Shown: positions 1 through 5,323 of the stretch, piece by piece
Layout of the letters: each line of letters begins with the position of its first letter
Numbering within the stretch: position 1 is the first letter of the stretch
From: JAUXEH01 sp965602945
GTDB lineage: Bacteria > Acidobacteriota > Aminicenantia > Aminicenantales > Aminicenantaceae
Direction: 5' to 3'
DNA length: 5,323 nucleotides
NCBI GenBank assembly: GCA_965602945.1
Contig: CBFDBC010000224.1
Coordinates: 1 to 5,323, forward strand
Notes under the pieces: model-generated
Seen by the model: the letters and a program-made list of their open reading frames with translations, nothing else
The model's database searches: none
Told to the model about the DNA's origin: nothing
Program-made: the position numbers and the translations under genes

Positions 1-1
1 C

Positions 2-1174
2 GGCGCCAACAGCAAGGCCCTGGAACTTGCCGGCATCACACGCGACACACCCGATCCCGCAGGCGGACACATCAAGAAGGACAAGAACGGGGAGCCCACG
101 GGCGAATTCGTGGAGAGGGCTCCCGGGCAGCTGACGCGCCTCATCCCTCCCCTGCCCTCCATGACCGATTTCGAGATCAGCCGCAACCTCGTTGAGGGAA
201 CCCAACTGGCGGTGGCCAGCGGCCTCACGACCATCCATGGCGCCAGCATGACGGGCTATGAAGAGGTCCAGAGGCGGATAAAACTCTACGACGTGGGCCT
301 GCTCAGGATCAGGATCAACGAGATGGTCCATGAGAGCGCCGCGAAAAAGCTGGGCAAGACGCTTAACCACAGCGATAAATACTATGTCCGGTCCGTCAAG
401 GCCTTTGCGGACGGAGCCTTGGGATCGAGGGGCGCGCTTTTCCTCGAGGAGTACAGCGATTATCCGGATTATTTCGGGGAACCTCGCCAGAGTGAAGACC
501 AGATCGCCAAATCCGCCACCGAGCTGCTGAAGATCGGTTTTAACATGAGGATCCACTGCATCGGTGACGGGGCCAATCGTGTCGCGATCAACGCCTACGA
601 GAGAGCCTTGAAGGCGACGGGCGTAGACGGTAAGAAAGCCCGGTTCGCGTTGGAACACTGCCAGGTCCTTACGCCCGAGGACATCCCCAGGCTGGCAGAG
701 CTGGGGATCATCGCCTCCATGCAGCCGCTGCATGCCACCGAGGACATGAACTTCGCGGAGGCCAGGATGGGGACCGAGCGCCTGAAGTATGCCTATATCT
801 GGAGCGATCTGCTGGACCTCGGCGTCGTTGTGGCGACGGGGACGGACTATTCCGTCTCTCCCTTCAATCCCTTCTACACACTGCACGCCGCGGTGACCCG
901 GCAGGACCGGGACAACAATCCCCCGGGCGGCTGGATCCCGGAACAGGCCATGACAAGAGAAGAGGCCCTGCGCGCTGCGACCATGGGTGGTGCCTACACC
1001 ATGTTTGCGGAAGACACCCTGGGATCTATCGAGGTAGGAAAGTTCGCCGATTTCGTGGTCATTCCTGTGGACTACCTGACCATCCCGGCTGAGGATATCT
1101 GGAAGATCGAACCGGAAATGACGGTTATCGGGGGAGAGGTCGTCTACACAAGGCCCATTCAGGCGAAAAAATAG
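2..1174 (+). CDS. YtcJ-like metal-dependent amidohydrolase (amidohydrolase-3 family), 5'-truncated by window edge
   Basis: The reading frame is open from the first bases (beginning GANSKALELAGITRDTP) to a TAG at 1172-1174, giving about 390 visible residues. YtcJ-type proteins are usually about 530-570 residues, so roughly 150-180 residues, including the N-terminal HxH metal motif, lie upstream. Visible hallmarks, numbered from base 2: the NSKALELAGI segment near residue 3; VKAFADGALGSRGAL near 132-146, with Lys133 at the conserved 'K-x-x-x-DGALGSR' position; HCIGDGAN from His185; LEHCQ with His219; and GTDYSVSPFNP with Asp282. The two His and the Asp match the remaining amidohydrolase metal or catalytic ligands. 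The C-terminal 'GSIEVGKFADFVVIPVD' is the usual beta-sandwich return of the family. These enzymes hydrolyse C-N or C-O bonds in amides, ureides or related compounds; the substrate cannot be told from sequence. The GTG at 110 lies inside conserved sequence (GEFVERAPG) and is not the start. The next gene is co-directional after 86 bases. Confidence 0.9.
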   Translation, partial: GANSKALELAGITRDTPDPAGGHIKKDKNGEPTGEFVERAPGQLTRLIPPLPSMTDFEISRNLVEGTQLAVASGLTTIHGASMTGYEEVQRRIKLYDVGLLRIRINEMVHESAAKKLGKTLNHSDKYYVRSVKAFADGALGSRGALFLEEYSDYPDYFGEPRQSEDQIAKSATELLKIGFNMRIHCIGDGANRVAINAYERALKATGVDGKKARFALEHCQVLTPEDIPRLAELGIIASMQPLHATEDMNFAEARMGTERLKYAYIWSDLLDLGVVVATGTDYSVSPFNPFYTLHAAVTRQDRDNNPPGGWIPEQAMTREEALRAATMGGAYTMFAEDTLGSIEVGKFADFVVIPVDYLTIPAEDIWKIEPEMTVIGGEVVYTRPIQAKK

Positions 1175-1213
1175 AGCGTCTGCAGGCTGACTTAGTATAA
1201 GAGTGAAAATATA

Positions 1214-1236
1214 CGCCTGAGTATAATGATTAGGCG
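1214..1236 (+). promoter_or_regulatory. Inverted repeat CGCCTGA / TTAGGCG enclosing the TATAAT box
   Basis: Bases 1214-1220 (CGCCTGA) can pair with 1230-1236 (TTAGGCG). Six pairs are Watson-Crick and one is G-T, and the nine-base loop contains the whole TATAAT. Such a dyad could be a repressor operator covering the -10 region, or an RNA hairpin if transcription comes through from the amidohydrolase gene. The right arm also pairs with CGCC at 1240-1243, so two exclusive foldings exist. There is no T-run after it, so a simple intrinsic terminator is unlikely. No regulator is encoded in the window. Confidence 0.3.
1222..1227 (+). promoter_or_regulatory. Candidate -10 box (TATAAT) ahead of the sulfatase gene
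   Basis: A perfect TATAAT lies 33 bases before the sulfatase ATG, in an AT-rich stretch (about 1190-1231) between GC-rich genes. There is no convincing TTGACA-like hexamer 16-18 bases upstream: position 1199-1204 reads AAGAGT. A TG dinucleotide sits at 1218-1219, one base off the extended -10 spacing. If used, transcription would start near 1234, leaving a leader of under 30 bases. This is inference from one hexamer and base composition only, and sigma-factor preferences of this organism are unknown. Confidence 0.35.
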
Positions 1237-1250
1237 GATCGCCGTGTTTC

Positions 1251-1255
1251 AGGAG
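1251..1255 (+). promoter_or_regulatory. Ribosome binding site of the sulfatase gene
   Basis: AGGAG is followed by five bases (ATTTC) and then the ATG at 1261. It fixes the start, together with the in-frame TAG at 1231-1233 that excludes a longer protein and the signal peptide that begins right at this ATG. Confidence 0.85.
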
Positions 1256-1260
1256 ATTTC

Positions 1261-3255
1261 ATGAAAAATATTGCAGTGTTCTCGCTTGCCCTGTTAGTTA
1301 CCGGCCTCATGGCATGGCCGGTATTCGCCTCGCCACAGATCCCTGAGGGCTCAGAAGGAATCCATCCCAACATCGTGCTGATGTTCCCGGACAACCTGGG
1401 GGTCGGAGAGGTGGGCTGCTACGGCGGGGCCCGCGGCGTCCCCACGCCGAATATCGACCGGATCGCAGACGAGGGCATACGGTTCACGGACTTCAACGTG
1501 GAGTATTCATGTGTCGTTTCCCGCATCGCGCTGCTCACGGGCCGCTATGCCGTACGCACAGGCGAGGGGTACGCGGCGGGGATGACGTTGTGGGAGGTGA
1601 CGATCGCAGAGGCCCTCCAATCCGTTGGCTACTCGACGGCCCTCTTCGGAAAGTGGCACGTAGGCGGATCCGACTGGGAAGGCCGGCGGGAACCGACGCA
1701 GCAGGGATTCGATGAGTGGTGGGGCATTCCGGGCACGAGCCACACGGCGCAGTTCACCTCATTCGAGAGCTTCGATCCGACCAGGGCCGAGACTCCCTAC
1801 ATCTGGGAAGGAAGGGCCGGCGAGCCATCCCGGCGGGTGAAGCCCTATAACCTCAAGACGCGGCGTACCATCGACCGGGAGGCCGTTGAGCATGGGATCG
1901 ACTTCATGGAAAGGAACGTGAGGGAAGGGAAGCCGTTCTTCTTCTACTATCCCATGACACAGGTCCACTTCCCCACGTTGACACATCCGGACATGGCCGG
2001 CACAACGGGAGCCGGCGACATGGGTGACGCCATGGCGGATGTGGACCACAATGTGGGCCTGGTGTTGGAGGCCCTCGAACGCCTCGGCATCGAGGACAAC
2101 ACGCTGGTTATCTGGTGCACCGACAACGGAGCCGAGATGAGGCGTCCCTGGCGGGGGTCCGCCGGCCCCTGGCGTGGGTACTACAACTCAGCCATGGAAG
2201 GAGGGATCCGGACTCCGTGTGTGATCCGGTGGCCGGGAAGGATCCCGGCGGGCCGTGTGTCCAACGGCATGGTGCACGAGGTCGACCTCTTCCCCACTAT
2301 CGCATCGGCGGCCGGGGCACCCGAGATCATACCCGGCGACCGGCTCATCGACGGTGTGAACCAGCTCCCGTTCCTTGAGGGAACGCAGGCCCGCTCCAGC
2401 CGGGAGAGCGCCATCTTCCTGGCCCGGGAGGGCCATGTCATGGCCGTGAAATGGCGGGGATGGAAGCTCTGGTATCACTTCCGGACTGAGATGCCGGACC
2501 CCAACCCCGACAACCTGGTGCGGCTGTTCGATCTTCGGGTCGACCCCAGGGAGGAGATCGATGTAAAGGACTTCTATCCTTGGGCCATCAGTATCATGGA
2601 TGGGATCGTGGCAGACTACGAGGCCTCTTTGGAGGTCCACCCCCGGGTCCCGGGCGGCATCGACGACCCCTACGAGCCTCCGCCCGCAGGTTCAGGCAGC
2701 CCCGTAGCAACCTATTCGCGGACGGACCGGAGGGACCTAGGCCGCCGCTCCGAGGCGCTCCCGAACCCCGACTTCTCGGGGACGTGGTCCACGGCTGCCG
2801 TCAGCTCCGCACCCCCCACCGGCCGGTCTTCACGGCCACCGATCCCCTCCCTGGGGAGCGGCTGGGGCGACCGGATCTCCATCGCACACAGCGAAGATCG
2901 ACTCGAGGTGGAACGGGTCTTCTTCCTGCCGCGGGAGATCCAGCCCCTGGTCCGGTACCGCTTCGTGCTGGACGGATCGGAGACGGAGAACGCCGTGACT
3001 ATGGGCCGCACAGGACCAGCCCCGACCTCGACAGCCGCGTGGGATGGGAACCGGCTGGTCATAACGACCCTCTATCCGTTTCAGGACTCCGAAGACGGCC
3101 GTTGGACAACGAACGAGGTGACCCAGACGATGTGGCTGCAGCCTGCGAGGGGAACCCCATGGGAGCCCTCCCTGGTAATGGAGACTACGAGGAGAGGGGC
3201 GCTGGGCGGACCTCCGTCAAGCAACCGGACGGTGTATCGGAGGGGGTATCGGTAA
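1261..3255 (+). CDS. Exported arylsulfatase-family protein with atypical active site and extra C-terminal 'FSGTW' domain
   Basis: The complete 664-residue protein should be exported to the periplasm or beyond: residues 1-23 form a Sec signal peptide with hydrophobic core at about 4-22 and likely cleavage after VFA23. The sulfatase domain spans about 35-471. Visible landmarks are HPNIVLMFPDN (metal site D44-N45), PTPNIDRIADEGIRF, C84-V-V-S-R88 followed by IALLTGRYAVRTG, GKWHVGG (K131, H133), QVHFPTLTHPD (H236), CTDNGAE (D288, N289), and GGIRTPCVIRWPGRIPAGRVSN. The family hydrolyses sulfate esters using a formylglycine made from Cys or Ser in C/S-x-P/A-x-R. Here position three is Val86, and the second Asp of the usual DD pair is Asn45, so activity is uncertain. 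GPWRGYY at 302-308 lacks the Lys that many arylsulfatases have before EGG, which I recall as normal for this subfamily. Relatives end near 'DPYxPP' (469-474). After this comes a Pro/Gly/Ser/Arg linker (about 475-500), then a domain from PNPDFSGTW (501-509) to the end, probably beta-rich. The sulfatase assignment is firm, the substrate is unknown, and no maturase is encoded nearby. Confidence 0.92.
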   Translation: MKNIAVFSLALLVTGLMAWPVFASPQIPEGSEGIHPNIVLMFPDNLGVGEVGCYGGARGVPTPNIDRIADEGIRFTDFNVEYSCVVSRIALLTGRYAVRTGEGYAAGMTLWEVTIAEALQSVGYSTALFGKWHVGGSDWEGRREPTQQGFDEWWGIPGTSHTAQFTSFESFDPTRAETPYIWEGRAGEPSRRVKPYNLKTRRTIDREAVEHGIDFMERNVREGKPFFFYYPMTQVHFPTLTHPDMAGTTGAGDMGDAMADVDHNVGLVLEALERLGIEDNTLVIWCTDNGAEMRRPWRGSAGPWRGYYNSAMEGGIRTPCVIRWPGRIPAGRVSNGMVHEVDLFPTIASAAGAPEIIPGDRLIDGVNQLPFLEGTQARSSRESAIFLAREGHVMAVKWRGWKLWYHFRTEMPDPNPDNLVRLFDLRVDPREEIDVKDFYPWAISIMDGIVADYEASLEVHPRVPGGIDDPYEPPPAGSGSPVATYSRTDRRDLGRRSEALPNPDFSGTWSTAAVSSAPPTGRSSRPPIPSLGSGWGDRISIAHSEDRLEVERVFFLPREIQPLVRYRFVLDGSETENAVTMGRTGPAPTSTAAWDGNRLVITTLYPFQDSEDGRWTTNEVTQTMWLQPARGTPWEPSLVMETTRRGALGGPPSSNRTVYRRGYR

Positions 3256-3268
3256 GGCTGAAGATATC

Positions 3269-3285
3269 ACAGGTCTAGAACCTGT
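3269..3285. terminator. Small perfect hairpin in the convergent intergenic junction (weak terminator candidate)
   Basis: ACAGGT (3269-3274), a five-base CTAGA loop and ACCTGT (3280-3285) form a six-pair perfect stem, 13 bases past the sulfatase stop and 31 bases past the peptidase stop. It is placed where a shared, bidirectional terminator for two convergent genes would be. Neither strand has a T-run after the stem, and the stem is only half GC, so it is not a standard intrinsic terminator. The rest of 3256-3316 shows nothing recognisable. Confidence 0.3.
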
Positions 3286-3316
3286 ATCGCCCACCGCCTG
3301 CCCAGCTCCCGCTTCT

Positions 3317-5323
3317 CTACTCAAAATCCGTCAATGCCGGGCCGTAATAAAGGGAATTGAAAAACATCATAAACGTTCCATGCGTCTGCGCCCGGTTTTG
3401 GGGCCGGAATCCAAACAGAATAATCCTTCCTTCTCCACAACCGAACTCAAGTAAGGCCGGTTTGTTGTGCAGAACATGATCCCCTATAAGACGGCCGCTC
3501 TTAAAGGGATTGCTGTTGGGATAGCGCGCTACAACTTTATAGTCCATCAGCCGAGCCTGTGTCTCGTTAGACTTGGACTTATCGCCGTCTAGAAATTCGA
3601 ATACTGGGCTTCCGTAAGAGAGGATATTGGCTGTTTCCTCCATGCCATAGGCGATAGGATGAGTGTTGTCGACATTTACCTTAAGAATGGCGCTGGGGCA
3701 GAAAAATTCCGTGGACGGGAAACTGCGGGAGACATCTCGCAGCGGGACCTTGAAGTGATCCAGGAGCAGTTGGCAAGAGGCATTGAGCGTGATCAAGGTT
3801 CCCCCGTCTCGTACAAACTGAATGAGTGCGGTCAGTCCGTGCGACCCTATTCCTCCCGCATATTGGGGCGGAACCAATCCCTCCGCATGACCGTTGACAA
3901 TGCGCGAAGACGAGACATTCGTAAGGACGATGACATCGTATTTCTGTATGAGACGACCACTGCGGATCTCGGAATCATAAAGGGTGGTGTAGGGAAACTC
4001 CCAGTTATCAAAAATCCAACGCGTCCAACCCTCGTCCATATTGGCGATCCATGGCTTGTAGAGTCCCAAACGTAGCGGCTTGAGCGGCATGAGTTCATCG
4101 GGCGAGCCTCCGGCTTGAATCTGGAGATTGAACTCCTTGGCCAGGGACTGGACCTTTTCCTCTATTCCGGGGCCGGATACGATGACCGCGCCGGCCGGAT
4201 ATCTCTTCCCGCCGGATGTAAAAGATCTTGTGGCCCAGGCCACACCGGCACCCTCCTTCAGAAGCCGGTTGACGGCCCTGTAGCTGTCCAGAACATTGTG
4301 ATCAAGGATATAGGTCTGGGCACTCCCGGTGGCTCTCCCCAAGGGGAACTCTGCCGCTTGAACCGGCTCCAAACGGGCTTCAAACGGGAGGTCCACATTG
4401 ACGGCCTCAACTCCCATCAGGTAAGGGAGGGTCCAACCGGTCAGATCAAACGTGCTTTCCGGCGGACCTCCATCGTACTGTCTTCGGTCCGGGTAGATCT
4501 GCGGCCCCAGGATATCGATGAGATAGGGCCGGTAAGCCTGGGACATCAGGGCTACATAAGTTCCGGCCGGATAATCATGATTTTGCGCGGCAAAGGAATT
4601 TGTTGATTGATGGATCTCAATCCCGCCGGAAATGAGGATGTTGATCATCTTGGCTGCCGTGTTGGGATCCTTTTGGGCTTGTGGGATGACATAGGCATAG
4701 GGTGCTTCGTTTTTGCCTTTTTCAATGGAGTTTCTGGCCATCGAGTACATGTTCATGAGATATTTATCTCTGTGTCTGGCCCCGGTTTCCAGGAAACCGA
4801 TGACGGACCAGTAGGCATATTCCACAATGTCCCTGAGCCTCCACCAACCCCCCGGCCAGGGGCTGGGGTAATTTATGGTCTGCGTATTGCCCTGCGTACC
4901 CAGCCCCCTCCTGTTTGGTGGAGCGAGGTCCCGGGCTCTCTGAAAGATAGGGGTTGCCAAAGGAGTGGCCGCGGCTTCGAAGAGAATGGTTGCCACATTG
5001 TGCCACAGGGCACAGGTATGGATCGCCGACATTCGCCAGTGATTCCACAGGGCATAATGCATCACCGCGATCTTCCCCTGCTCTTCCAAAACAGTCCTCA
5101 TATAAGCCCCGGTCAGCTCGATCTCGCGGGTCAGCAGAGGATCCAGGGAATGATGACGGGGATCGAACAATGGGGAGAGAAACAAACGGGCCGCGGAATT
5201 CCCCATATGGTGCATGTCCATAAAGATCTGAGGAAACCATTCATGGTAGAGGATGTTGTTCACATATTTGGTTTCGACCAGATTGTGCATGAAGGCGTCG
5301 CGGTTATTGTCATGACCGACATA
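3317..5323 (-). CDS. M14-like zinc carboxypeptidase with C-terminal amidotransferase-like region, 5'-truncated by window edge
   Basis: The frame is open from the right edge (visible start YVGHDNNRDAF) to a TAG at 3317-3319, giving 668 residues. The ATG at 5288-5290 lies inside conserved sequence and is not the start. Numbered from the edge, N7-R8 fits the Asn-Arg pair that binds the substrate carboxylate in M14 peptidases. DMHHMG, with His38, fits the third zinc ligand. ILFEAAATPLATPIF, with Glu116, fits the catalytic glutamate; the 78-residue gap is close to the 74 between His196 and Glu270 of carboxypeptidase A. The first zinc motif (HxxE) would lie upstream. INYPSPWPGGWWRLRDIVEY (about 150-168) and the 'YPDRRQYDGGPP...DLTGWTLPYLMGV' region (about 277-304) are familiar from large secreted M14-family proteins of environmental bacteria. 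From about residue 412 an alpha/beta region (LGLYKPWIANMDEGWTRWI, then QFVRDGGTLITLNASCQLL) resembles a class I glutamine-amidotransferase-like or ThuA-like fold, probably non-catalytic. It likely removes C-terminal residues from peptides outside the cytoplasm; specificity and signal peptide are not visible. It is convergent with the sulfatase and visibly lower in GC. Confidence 0.87.
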   Translation of the reverse strand, partial: YVGHDNNRDAFMHNLVETKYVNNILYHEWFPQIFMDMHHMGNSAARLFLSPLFDPRHHSLDPLLTREIELTGAYMRTVLEEQGKIAVMHYALWNHWRMSAIHTCALWHNVATILFEAAATPLATPIFQRARDLAPPNRRGLGTQGNTQTINYPSPWPGGWWRLRDIVEYAYWSVIGFLETGARHRDKYLMNMYSMARNSIEKGKNEAPYAYVIPQAQKDPNTAAKMINILISGGIEIHQSTNSFAAQNHDYPAGTYVALMSQAYRPYLIDILGPQIYPDRRQYDGGPPESTFDLTGWTLPYLMGVEAVNVDLPFEARLEPVQAAEFPLGRATGSAQTYILDHNVLDSYRAVNRLLKEGAGVAWATRSFTSGGKRYPAGAVIVSGPGIEEKVQSLAKEFNLQIQAGGSPDELMPLKPLRLGLYKPWIANMDEGWTRWIFDNWEFPYTTLYDSEIRSGRLIQKYDVIVLTNVSSSRIVNGHAEGLVPPQYAGGIGSHGLTALIQFVRDGGTLITLNASCQLLLDHFKVPLRDVSRSFPSTEFFCPSAILKVNVDNTHPIAYGMEETANILSYGSPVFEFLDGDKSKSNETQARLMDYKVVARYPNSNPFKSGRLIGDHVLHNKPALLEFGCGEGRIILFGFRPQNRAQTHGTFMMFFNSLYYGPALTDFE

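Noticed and set aside
110..112. GTG as the start of a 354-residue amidohydrolase.
   Set aside because: The frame continues to the window edge with family-like sequence (NSKALELAGI, then GEPTGEFVERA), so the GTG is an internal Val codon.
1195..1227. Repeated GTATAA at 1195-1200 and 1221-1226 as tandem operator half-sites.
   Set aside because: Only six bases match, in an AT-rich promoter-like stretch, and the flanks do not agree.
2188..2640. 150-codon open frame on the minus strand inside the sulfatase gene.
   Set aside because: Antisense shadow of a high-GC coding region, with no recognisable protein features.
2580..3278. 232-codon open frame on the plus strand overlapping the sulfatase 3' end and running past its stop.
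   Set aside because: It begins with TTG, has no plausible ribosome binding site, is rich in Arg, Gly and Pro as expected of an off-frame GC-rich shadow, and resembles no family, whereas the overlapping frame is clearly coding.
4370..4388. Short direct repeat CAAACGGG, two copies 11 bases apart.
   Set aside because: Eight bases inside a coding region, with no further copies nearby; expected by chance.
3659..4606. Two plus-strand open frames (3659-4075 and 4115-4606) antisense to the peptidase.
   Set aside because: The peptidase frame is continuous and family-like across both, and the antisense products show no domain or signal.
4764..5240. 158-codon alternate minus-strand frame inside the peptidase gene.
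   Set aside because: It overlaps conserved peptidase sequence in another frame and has no recognisable features.
5288..5290. ATG (minus strand) as the start of a 657-residue peptidase.
   Set aside because: Eleven further in-frame codons reach the edge and encode GHDNNRDAF, part of the conserved M14 core, so the true start is outside the window.

Overview
The window carries three large genes of a bacterium and no RNA gene, CRISPR array, insertion sequence or phage gene that I can recognise. A Gram-negative, moderately high-GC lineage is likely: the sulfatase has a Sec signal peptide, and all three protein types (YtcJ-like amidohydrolase, arylsulfatase with an added 'FSGTW' module, large M14-type peptidase with a C-terminal amidotransferase-like region) are ones I associate with Acidobacteriota, Aminicenantes-like and Gemmatimonadota genomes and environmental MAGs. 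That placement comes from remembered family resemblance, not from a search, and is tentative.

Layout. (1) Bases 2-1174, plus strand: the C-terminal ~390 residues of a metal-dependent amidohydrolase of the YtcJ / amidohydrolase-3 type; its N-terminus lies outside the window. (2) Bases 1175-1260: an AT-richer 86-base gap with a TATAAT box, an inverted repeat around that box, and a good ribosome binding site. (3) Bases 1261-3255, plus strand: a complete exported sulfatase of 664 residues. It has two departures from the canonical active site and an extra C-terminal domain. (4) Bases 3256-3316: a short convergent junction with one small perfect hairpin. (5) Bases 3317-5323, minus strand: the C-terminal 668 residues of an M14-like zinc carboxypeptidase, whose N-terminus also lies outside the window.

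The amidohydrolase and sulfatase are co-directional, but the gap between them contains promoter-like sequence, so co-transcription is not assured. The peptidase is convergent with them and belongs to a different transcription unit. Together the genes look like a set of hydrolases for scavenging organic matter (sulfated compounds, amides or cyclic ureides, peptides) rather than a dedicated pathway or defence system.

The most interesting object is the sulfatase. Its formylglycine motif reads C-V-V-S-R, where the consensus needs Pro or Ala at the third position. One of the paired metal-binding Asp residues is Asn. It also carries about 190 residues beyond the usual end of its family. I found no convincing evidence of a wholly new system in this window.
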